Assembly (NCBI GenBank): GCA_032209605.1
Contig: JASFXZ010000001.1
Span: 25,052,619-25,116,618 of the forward strand
DNA length: 64,000 bases
Origin: Mactromeris polynyma
Taxonomy: Eukaryota > Mollusca > Bivalvia > Venerida > Mactridae
Direction of reading: 5' to 3'
The position numbers were made by a program, and so were the translations under genes. The number at the start of each line of letters is the position of its first letter. Within the stretch, counting starts at the first letter, position 1. This document shows positions 12,001 to 24,000 of this stretch, piece by piece. The notes under the pieces are model-generated. The model did no database searches. It was given only the letters and a program-made list of their open reading frames with translations, and had not been told where the DNA came from.

Positions 12001-15000
12001 TGGTGGTAAGTATAGCCAGTATTTACTTATCCTTAATATACCAGGCCTTTTTCTGTTCATTTTTGGAAAAAGACCCTACATAGATTGGGAAAATTTGCGT
12101 TGTAAAATTTACCAATTTGAGAAAACATTAATCACTTCAACTCCAATTTTGGGAATTTTTATACTGTAGTATCATTTGAATTCGCGCAGGTCTAATTTTC
12201 GCGTATTTCGCGCTAGAGATGAAGCGCGAATTTAAGTCGGCGTGATTATTAAACTTCCGAAACTACATGGCTATCCGAATTTTTGACTGTCCGAAAATGT
12301 GTGTGGAATAATTAGGAACATGGAATATTTTGACACAGTTTGATTACTAGTACGTAAGAGTGGTTTAAATGGAACATTAATTCATAAATTGATTTTTCTT
12401 TGTTGACGATGTTTATACATGTATAAAGAATACACGACTGCATAAAATCGTTGTCATCCGGATTGCACGCACTGCAACCTTTTTCTTCATACTTTAATTC
12501 TTGAACAATTCGTACAGTCGTGTCAATTAACGCCAATTAATCATTGGACGTGTCATATTGTTTGTGGTATTGTTATGGGGTATGTTTTAATTCGTTCCCG
12601 ACTGGTTCGCTGAAATAACCAGGGAATCAAGCGCTTGGTGACACTGTTAAAAATATGACGCGAACCTCGCTAGTCATGTTGTTTATTCAAGTTTCACAGT
12701 TTCTATTGTATTCAGATATGACAATTGGCAATAAAATTGTTAATTGGCGACTCTATTACAGAGATAACCCCCAACTTACGAGTTAATACGCAGAATATTG
12801 CTATTAACAGCTTATGATACGGATGTACGAAATAATAACACGCGCTGCGATACTGTCATTTTTGTCTGATTTTTTTTCTTCAAAAATTTAAAATGTGCGA
12901 ATTTAGGCCCGCACGAAACTGCCTTTTTTGCTGTTTGAGCGAAATTTCACCCCCGTGAATTTAAGTGATACTAAAGTAGCTAAAAGAACACAGGCTTTTC
13001 ATATCTAAATTTTATATTAACAAGCATTCTAATGTCATATCTAATATCAACTGTCAAAAAGACACAAAAAATGTCCACAAACATTCATGACACAAGGGAC
13101 AATAATGGCTAGAGTTATTCAAAGAGCTTCAAGATATACCAGGTCGCTCCAGTAGGCAACTTTTCTTAGGTGCTTCTGATTGGGATTTTTTTTCTGATTG
13201 GGAAACAATAATATATTTGGCTTTGAGAATGGGTCAGATAGTCTGACCCGTGATAAGTATAGAAAAAGGCCTGTATATCCATTGTAGGGATGAAGTCTGC
13301 TTACAGGCGGTATACTTTATGGGAGACAACTCATAAATTTTTATGAGTTAATGTCCCTTTGCTTCTTTATCATAGGTTAGATAAGCAGAGACAAATAAGA
13401 TCTTGTCAAAAATCAAAAGAAATATTATTTATTTGGTCGTCTAACTGGCATGATAATATGTATATGTTCTTTAAAGATACAGTAACTGTTGGACTTCATT
13501 TATTTGACAACCTTCTATCCAAAAATAAATATCAGGTCCAAATGTATCTTCTTGAAATGGGCTATTCAAAACTATGGATTATCTTAATTAAAATGTTGTA
13601 CCCGATGAATTTGAATGAATGCGTTGCGACTGTATTTGATTGTCTGTGTTCTTGAAACTCTGTATTGTTTCATGATTGTCTGTGTTCTTGAAACTCCATA
13701 TTGTTTCATGATTGTCTGTGTTCTTGAACCTCCATACTGTTTCATGATTGTCTGTGTTCTTGAACCACCGTATTGTTTCATGATTGTCTGTGTTCTTGAA
13801 CCTCCATATTGTTTCATGATTGTCTGTGTTCTTGAAACTCTGTATTGTTTCATGATTGTCTGTGTTCTTGAAACTCTGTACTGTTTCATGATTGTCTGTG
13901 TTCTTGAACCTCCATACTGTTTCATGATTGTCTGTGTTCTTGAACCTCCGTATTGTTTCATGATTGTCTGTGTTCTTGAAACTCTGTATTGTTTCATGAT
14001 TGTCTGTGTTCTTGAACCTCTGTATTGTTTCATGATTGTCTGTGTTCTTGAACCTCCGTATTGTTTCATGATTGTCTGTGTTCTTGAACCTCCATACTGT
14101 TTCATGATTGTCTGTGTTCTTGAACCTCCATATTGTTTCATGATTGTCTGTGTTCTTGAACCTCCATATTGTTTCATGATTGTCTGTGTTCTTGAACCTC
14201 TGTACTGTTTCATGATTGTCTGTGTTCTTGAACCTCTGTATTGTTTCATGATTGTCTGTGTTCTTGAACCTCCGTATTGTTTCATGATTGTCTGTGTTCT
14301 TGAACCTCCATACTGTTTCATGATTGTCTGTGTTCTTGAACCTCCATACTGTTTCATGATTGTCTGTGTTCTTGAACCTCTGTATTGTTTCATGATTGTC
14401 TGTGTTCTTGAACCTCCATACTGTTTCATGATTGTCTGTGTTCTTGAACCTCCATATTGTTTCATGATTGTCTGTGTTCTTGAACCTCCATACTGTTTCA
14501 TGATTGTCTGTGTTCTTGAACCTCTGTATTGTTTCATGATTGTCTGTGTTCTTGAACCTCTGTATTGTTTCATGATTGTCTGTGTTCTTGAACCTCCGTA
14601 CTGTTTCATGATTGTCTGTGTTCTTGAACCTCCGTATTGTTTCATGATTGTCTGTGTTCTTGAACCTCCGTATTGTTTCATGATTGTCTGTGTTCTTGAA
14701 CCTCCGTATTGTTTCATGATTGTCTGTGTTCTTGAACCTCCATACTGTTTCATGATTGTCTGTGTTCTTGAAACTCTGTACTGTTTCATGGTTGTCTGTG
14801 TTCTTGAACCTCCATACTGTTTCATGATTGTCTGTGTTCTTGAACCTCCATACTGTTTCATGATTGTCTGTGTTCTTGAACCTCCATATTGTTTCATGAT
14901 TGTCTGTGTTCTTGAAACTCTGTATTGTTTCATGATTGTCTGTGTTCTTGAACCTCTGTACTGTTTCATGATTGTCTGTGTTCTTGAAACTCTGTACTGT

Positions 15001-18000
15001 TTCATGATTGTCTGTGTTCTTGAACCTCAATATTGTTTCATGATTGTCTGTGTTCTTGAACCTCTGTATTGTTTCATGATTGTCTGTGTTCTTGAAACTC
15101 CGTATTGTTTCATGATTGTCTGTGTTCTTGAACCTCCATATTGTTTCATGATTGTCTGTGTTCTTGAACCTCCATATTGTTTCATGATTGTCTGTGTTCT
15201 TGAAACTCCATATTGTTTCATGATTGTCTGTGTTCTTGAACCTCCATATTGTTTCATGATTGTCTGTGTTCTTGAAACTCTGTATTGTTTCATGATTGTC
15301 TGTGTTCTTGAAACTCTGTATTGTTTCATGATTGTCTGTGTTCTTGAAACTCTGTATTGTTTCATGATTGTCTGTGTTCTTGAACCTCCGTATTGTTTCA
15401 TGATTGTCTGTGTTCTTGAAACTCTGTATTGTTTCATGATTGTCTGTGTTCTTGAAACTCTGTATTGTTTCATGATTGTCTGTGTTCTTGAAACTCTGTA
15501 TTGTTTCATGATTGTCTGTGTTCTTGAAACTCTGTATTGTTTCATGATTGTCTGTGTTCTTGAAACTCTGTATTGTTTCATGATTGTTTGTGTTCTTGAA
15601 CCTCCGTATTGTTTCATGATTGTCTGTGTTCTTGAAACTCTGTATTGTTTCATGATTGTCTGTGTTCTTGAAACTCCATATTGTTTCATGATTGTCTGTG
15701 TTCTTGAACCTCCATATTGTTTCATGATTGTCTGTGTTCTTGAACCTCCATACTGTTTCATGATTGTCTGTGTTCTTGATCCTCCATACTGTTTCATGAT
15801 TGTCTGTGTTCTTGAAACTCTGTATTGTTTCATGATTGTCTGTGTTCTTGAACCTCCATACTGTTTCATGATTGTCTGTGTTCTTGAACCTCCATACTGT
15901 TTCATGATTGTCTGTGTTCTTGAAACTCTGTATTGTTTCATGATTGTCTGTGTTCTTGAAACTCTGTATTGTTTCATGATTGTCTGTGTTCTTGAAACTC
16001 TGTATTGTTTCATGATTGTCTGTGTTCTTGAACCTCCATACTGTTTCATGATTGTCTGTGTTCTTGAAACTCCGTATTGTTTCATGATTGTCTGTGTTCT
16101 TGAACCTCCATATTGTTTCATGATTGTCTGTGTTCTTGAACCTCCATATTGTTTCATGATTGTCTGTGTTCTTGAAACTCTGTATTGTTTCATGATTGTC
16201 TGTGTTCTTGAAACTCTGTATTGTTTCATGATTGTCTGTGTTCTTGAAACTCTGTATTGTTTCATGATTGTCTGTGTTCTTGAACCTCCGTATTGTTTCA
16301 TGATTGTCTGTGTTCTTGAAACTCTGTATTGTTTCATGATTGTCTGTGTTCTTGAAACTCTGTATTGTTTCATGATTGTCTGTGTTCTTGAAACTCTGTA
16401 TTGTTTCATGATTGTCTGTGTTCTTGAAACTCTGTATTGTTTCATGATTGTCTGTGTTCTTGAAACTCTGTATTGTTTCATGATTGTCTGTGTTCTTGAA
16501 CCTCCGTATTGTTTCATGATTGTCTGTGTTCTTGAAACTCTGTATTGTTTCATGATTGTCTGTGTTCTTGAACCTCCATATTGTTTCATGATTGTCTGTG
16601 TTCTTGAAACTCTGTATTGTTTCATGATTGTCTGTGTTCTTGAACCTCCATATTGTTTCATGATTGTCTGTGTTCTTGAACCTCCATATTGTTTCATGAT
16701 TGTCTGTGTTGTCTTGAAACTCTGTATTGTTTCATGATTGTCTGTGTTCTTGAACCTCCGTACTGTTTCATGATTGTCTGTGTTCTTGAACCTCCATATT
16801 GTTTCATGATTGTCTGTGTTCTTGAACCTCCATATTGTTTCATGATTGTCTGTGTTCTTGAACCTCTGTATTGTTTCATGATTGTCTGTGTTCTTGAACC
16901 TCCGTATTGTTTCATGATTGTCTGTGTTCTTGAACCTCCGTACTGTTTCATGATTGTCTGTGTTCTTGAACCTCCGTATTGTTTCATGATTGTCTGTGTT
17001 CTTGAACCTCCATATTGTTTCATGATTGTCTGTGTTCTTGAAACTCTGTATTGTTTCATGATTGTCTGTGTTCTTGAACCTCCATATTGTTTCATGATTG
17101 TCTGTGTTCTTGAAACTCCATATTGTTTCATGATTGTCTGTGTTCTTGAAACTCCATATTGTTTCATGATTGTCTGTGTTCTTGAAACTCCATATTGTTT
17201 CATGATTGTCTGTGTTCTTGAACCTCCGTACTGTTTCATGATTGTCTGTGTTCTTGAACCTCCATACTGTTTCATGATTGTCTGTGTTCTTGAACCTCTG
17301 TATTGTTTCATGATTGTCTGTGTTCTTGAAACTCCATATTGTTTCATGATTGTCTGTGTTCTTGAAACTCCATATTGTTTCATGATTGTCTGTGTTCTTG
17401 AAACTCCATATTGTTTCATGATTGTCTGTGTTCTTGAACCTCCATATTGTTTCATGATTGTCTGTGTTCTTGAACCTCCATATTGTTTCATGATTGTCTG
17501 TGTTCTTGAAACTCCATACTGTTTCATGATTGTCTGTGTTCTTGAACCTCCATATTGTTTCATGATTGTCTGTGTTCTTGAACCTCCATATTGTTTCATG
17601 ATTGTCTGTGTTCTTGAACCTCCGTACTGTTTCATGATTGTCTGTGTTCTTGAAACTCTGTATTGTTTCATGATTGTCTGTGTTCTTGAACCTCCATATT
17701 GTTTCATGATTGTCTGTGTTCTTGAACCTCCGTATTGTCTGTGTTCTTGAAACTCTGTATTGTTTCATGATTGACTGTGTTCTTGAACCTCTGTACTGTT
17801 TCATGGTTGTCTGTGTTCTTGAACCTCCATACTGTTTCATGATTGTCTGTGTTCTTGAAACTCTGTATTGTTTCATGATTGTCTGTGTTCTTGAACCTCC
17901 GTACTGTTTCATGATTGTCTGTGTTCTTGAACCTCCATACTGTTTCATGATTGTCTGTGTTCTTGAACCTCCGTATTGTTTCATGATTGTCTGTGTTGTC

Positions 18001-21000
18001 TTGCTACTAAGAGAATGTCGAATCTTAAGACTGCCTGCTTCAGTTGCTGCAGCTGATAACATATACGATCAAAGACTTCAAGCCCAGACTGCAAATGTTT
18101 GAAGTTTAAGAATAAGATGGTTGCTTTTACAACTTAATGGTCTACATTGTACATTTTTTGGCACTGGTGCCGCCTCAATGACCCTGGCACTGGTGTAGCA
18201 TCAATGACCCTGGCACTGGTATAGCCTCAATGACCCTGACACTGGTGTAGCCTCAATGACCCTGACACTGGTGTAGCCTCAATGACCCTGACACTGGTGT
18301 AGCCTCAATGACCCTGACACTGGTGTAGCCTCAATGACCCTGGCGCTGGTGTAACCTCAATGACCCTGACACTGGTGTAGCCTCAATGACCCTGACACTA
18401 GTGTAGCCTCAATGACCCTGGCGCTGGTGTAGCCTCAATGACCCTGACACTGGTGTAGCCTCAATGACCCTGGCGCTGGTGTAGCCTCAATGACCCGGGC
18501 ACTGGTGCTGCCTCAATGACCCTGACACTAGTGTAGCCTCAATGACCCTGGCGCTGGTGTAGCCTCAATGACCCTGACACTGGTGTAGCCTCAATGACCC
18601 TGGCGCTGGTGTAGCCTCAATGACCCGGGCACTGGTGCTGCCTCAATGACCCTGGCACTGGTGCTGCCTCAATGACCCTGACACTGGTGTAGCCTCAATG
18701 ACCCTGACACTGGTGTAGCCTCAATGACACTGACACTGGTGCTGCCTCAATGACCCTGACACTGGTGCTGCCTCAATGACCCTGACACTGGTGTAGCCTC
18801 AATGACCCTGACACTGGTGTAGCCTCAATGACACTGGTGCCGCCTCAATGACCCTGGCACTGGTGTAGCCTCAATGACCCTGACACTGGTGCTGCCTCAA
18901 TGACCCTGACACTGGTGTAGCCTCAATGACCCTGGCGCTGGTGTAGCCTCAATGACACTGGTGCCGCCTCAATGACCCTGGCGCTGGTGCTGCCTCTATG
19001 ACCCTGGCGCTGGTGCCGCCTCAATGACCCTGGCGCTGGTGCCGCCTCAATGACCCTGGCGCTGGTGCTGCCTCAATGACCCTGGCGCTGTAGTAGCCTC
19101 AATGACCCTGACACTGGTGTAGCCTCAATGACCCTGGCACTGGTGTAGCTCAATGACACTGGCACTGGTGTAGCCTCAAAGTGGCGTGACATTTTTCTCC
19201 CTTCACAATGGCTATATATAGCAGATTCTGATTACCCAAATTGCATTTCCTTTTACAAAAAATACCATCTTTTTGTTTGATATTGATTTGTTTCTAAACT
19301 GAAAGTAGCTGATTTTAGTCATTTTTATGAAATGTTTTCGTCAGCAAGAATTTTACCAGAAATATTGAACAGGTCCAACTTACCTGATGAATATAACTTT
19401 GCTATGAAATGGTATTTTTGTTACAGATGTGTAGACCTACCACAGAGAGAACTTTACTGGCATCCTACATACCAGATCTACATATTGCTGCTTTGTGTAT
19501 ATTAGATCATATCATTGTGTTGTAAGTTTATCATTACCATCCGTAAGGAACCTTAAAAAACATTCCAATTTACTGCAATGGACCCTTATTGGCTCGTGGA
19601 CCTGAAGAAATTAATTTGAGCAAAGCATATTTCTAGTCAAGCAAATTGTGTTCAATATGTTTTTTAATATGCAGTATGTACACAAGCATACATATAAACA
19701 TACAGGATAATGATATCAGGATAATGACCAAAATTCAAATATAGGAACGTTGTGCACACTGTATGACCATAAAAGTAATAAACCTGTGTAATATTAAAAC
19801 ATTCCAATTGAATAATAAAAGCACAGTGGCTGCAACAAAGTTTGCTGGTTGAGATCAAACTCAGACAATGTTTGTTAACACATTGCGTGGATGATTTACA
19901 AGCCTGCCCGGTCAGCTCAGTGGTTAGAGCACTATGCTGTCACCCGGGAGGTATGGGTTTGATTACCAGCCTTGGCAGGTCATGTCCTGACATGTGGCTA
20001 TGGTCATTTGTCCTCGGTGATTCATGTGGGGAAACTCTCAGCTGTTTGCCCAAGGTCAAGTTACTTCTGGTTGTTAATTAATTTCAGGAAAACTTGTTTG
20101 GTCAACTGACCACTTTATAAAAGAATAAATTTTGAAAAATGATGTTAAATATGATTAAATAAATAATGGTTTCATGTAATTGTTGATTGATTGAGACATT
20201 TTGCACTGCATTGAATGAGCAAACTGTTTGATGTTTTGTGTTCAGTTCACAAACATTGCCATATTTCATAAGAGCAAGAAGATGGCGGTTAGTTCTAAAG
20301 CAAAGGATTATAGGAGAAAACTTGATGTTTTGTGTTCAGTTCACAAACATTGCCATATTTCATTAGAGCAAGAAGATGGCGGTTAGTTCTAAAGTGAAGG
20401 ATTATAGGAGAAAACTTGATGTTTTGTGTTCAGTTCACAAACATTGCCATATTTCATTAGAGCAAGAAGATGGCGGTTAGTTCTAAAGCAAAGGATTATA
20501 GGAGAAAACTTGCTGTGTTAGTTTAATGACCCTTGGTCCTCATGAATATTTCAAAGTTAGGGGTGCTGGGAATGGTTTCTTAAAAAAAATGAGTCTTTTT
20601 TTTGTAATTTTTGCAAAACTTGGTCATACTTAGGAATCCTTGCACAGTACATATATACACTATTTTCAGATGTAAGAAGAATTTGCTGACACAGTCTAGT
20701 ATCATCGTTGGTGTCTTGTCACAGGAACTTATATGGACACAGTCTGAAAACCTCGGCTTTAATAAACAATATGGGTATGTTGTGCTGTTCTGTGAATTCT
20801 GAACTTTACAGTACCTGTTGTATTACTATTTTTGTTGAGCGAATATGAGTCATCCTTTTGCAAATGGGCTTTAAGTCAAATTAATAGCAAGGGTCATGTA
20901 TTGACTTTGAATGCCACATGGGTGGAGGAAGACCTCAGGTAGACACCAGGGTACAATCACAGACTTACCTTAAAATACCCGGATAGCTTTCTCTTTTACA

Positions 21001-24000
21001 ATTTCCACATCCTGGGTAGGATTTTAATAGCGGCGGTGAGGGTCAAGCAACTTGGATGCAGCTACCATAACCACTTGACCTTTTGGGACATTTGAATGGA
21101 GTGAAGAATACTTTATGATCGGTAACTGTTTAACAGCTATGCATGTCAGATAGTTGAGGATTGGAAACTGTTTAACAGCTATGCATGTCAGATAGCTGAG
21201 GATTGGAAACTGTTTAACAGCTATGCATGTCAGATATGTGAGGATTGTTGACTGTTTAACAGCTATGCATGTCAGATAGCTGAGGAGTGGAAACTGTTTA
21301 ACAGCTATGCATGTCAGATAGCTGAAGATTGGAAACTGTTTAACAGCTATGCATGTCAGATATGTGAGGACTGTTGACTGATTAACAGCTATGCATGTCA
21401 GATAGCTGAGGATTGTTGACTGTTTAACAGCTATGCATGTCAGATAGCTGAGGATTGTAGACAGTTTTACAGCTATGCATGTCAGATAGCTGAGGATTAT
21501 TGACTGATTAACAGCTTTGCATGTCAGATATATGAGGATTGTTGACTGTTTTACAGCTAAACATGTCAGATATATGAGGATTGTTGATTGTTTAACAGCT
21601 AAACATGTCAGATAGCTGAGGATTGTTGATTGTTTAACAGCTTTGCATGTCAGATAGATGAGATAGTCTGTATTAGAATAGAAAATGTACATGTACATAT
21701 AAAGCTGTCAAGTAACAAGATCATTGGATCAATTTGTAAAATGGACAGGTTGTTGTAAGGCTTGTGTTTGTTATTTACACTGAGGATAGCTTATACAATA
21801 ATCTACAACTTATATTTATCACACTCAAGGAATGCTTCCTTGGTTACAAGCCCACTACTCACATGCAAGTCAGGGATTGCACAGTTTTTGGCTATGCCTT
21901 ACCTAGAATGGGTTCAAACTCAATCTCTGGACCAGGGTCCTGTGTGTTACACCTTCCTTAGCTTATATATTTATAGCAAGTATTTTCTAAGTAACATCTC
22001 AAATGAAATACAAGTCATTATCTCTGGTGTCTTGTAGATATTTACGAAGCACTGTGTACAATGTTATGACTACATGGCTGGAATTATCTCTGGTGTCTTG
22101 TAGATATTTACGAAGCACTGTGTACAATTTTATGACTACATGGCTGGAATTATCTCTGGTGTCTTGTAGATATTTACGAAGCACTGTGTACAATGTTATG
22201 ACTACATGGCTGAAAGTGTTGGATTATCTCTCGTGTCTTGTAGATATTTACGAAGCACTGTGTACAATGTTATGACTACATGGCTGAAAGTGTTGGATTA
22301 TCTCTGGTGTCTTGTAGATATTTATGAAGCACTGTGTACAATGTTATGACTACATGGCTGTCATTATCTCTGGTGTCTTGTAGATATTTACGAAGCACTG
22401 TGTACAATGTTATGACTACATGGCTGAAAGTGTTGGATGGTTGCTCCGGGATTGTTACAGAAGAAAATAACTTGATAAAACAGATTCTTCTTGATTGTGC
22501 TCCTTTCTCTGAAACTCTTCAGGTAGGAGAATGTTTTGGTTCTAAATATTTACTGCACTGTCTCTCCTTATGAAGTCTATTTATGTGCTCACCATTGTGG
22601 AAGAGCTCTTCAACAGAAAACTTATGCTGTGTCTGTTCTGTTCACAATGAAATATTAAAGAGTTTTATTATTAAATTGATAGTTCATGGGTCATGTGGGG
22701 TCAAAAACTAGGTCATTAGGTCAAATTATAGTAAAACTTTGTTAACACTCCAGAGGTCACATTTTTTACTTGATTTAAGTGAGACATGGTCAATGAAATA
22801 TAGGCCAAGTTCGAAACTGGGTTATCTGGGGTCAAAAACTAGGTCACTATGTCCAATTATAGTAAAACCTTGTTAACACTCCAGAGGTTACAGTTTTTAC
22901 TTTATCTACATGAGACTTGGTCAAAATGTTTACCTTAATAAGTTCTAGGTCAAGATTGAACTTGGTCATCTGAGGTCAAAAACTAGGTCACATGATCAAT
23001 TGATTGAAAATCCTTGTGGACTCTCATGAGGCTACATTTTCTACCGGAACTACATAAAACCTGATCAGAATGTTTGTCTATATAAATTGCATGTCCAGTG
23101 TGGTACTGGGTCATGTTCGGTCAAAAAGAAGGTCACAATGTTAAATCATTGAAAATTCTCTTGGACTTCCTTGAAGCCAACGTGGCAGTGTTCTCAGGTG
23201 AGCGATATAGGGCCACCATGGCCCTCTTGTTCAAAAGATGTTTTTCCAAGATTTGTGGAAAATTGTACTATTTTGTTACCCTCTTAAGTTGAATGCTAAA
23301 AGACTGGATGGCAACAGCCTTTAGACCACACCTTCTGTCCATGTATCAGTCCTTAACAGTATATTTATATTCAGTCCTTTATATACTCATCTACAGTTAA
23401 CTTTTGATGTGTATAACTGAAGTAATTATAGGAATGTTTCACTGGCTCCTGGTATGGTACCACTGTTTTGGTGGGAACGAGGCTCTGCTGACTTAATGCC
23501 TCAATAGTTACCCGAGAGCCAGATTTTTCTATCCGCAGGAATGGCCAGTGATAGATTCTTTTTTTGCATACTTTTTTAAGAAATAAAAGACTACATAAAA
23601 AGTTTTTGTTATAATAACATGTGATTTCACAAATTCATTCAATGTTCTTATTCGCTGGTATGTGACATCATTACTTGATGTCATCAACATGAGACTCATC
23701 CTCCACAGGACAGGGGGGTGTTAGATGGAGTTTTCCAGCTCCATTGTAAACCCGGGAAATATCGGTCGAGTATGCAGGAATGTATTTTCAGACATCTTTA
23801 AAAAAATGTAAATTGATATTGTATGTAGACAACTGGGCTTTACCATATAGTCTATAGAATTATATACATATATCAGGTCTCAGTATAGTGACTTTATCCT
23901 CATCCGACACTTCCTCTTAGTGCTCATGCTTTCTGTGTCTTGTAGCTTACTTCTGGTAGTAAAACAGGGAGTGCTGCTGAGAGCTCTTCATCAAAGAAGG

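Noticed and set aside
13359..13655. 98-codon frame upstream of the 36-bp array
   Set aside because: It overlaps a TA-flanked MITE (13480-13632) with copies elsewhere, and shows no resemblance to PELP1.
13615..18102. Very long reading frames (more than 1,000 codons) on both strands
   Set aside because: They are produced by a stop-free 36-bp tandem repeat; several frames are open at once, with no complex sequence, no exon context and no family match.
20246..20514. Including the 94-bp units as constitutive PELP1 exons
   Set aside because: Joining exons 6 and 7 directly gives a continuous family-like helix, copy 2 has a stop and the donor sequences are weak.
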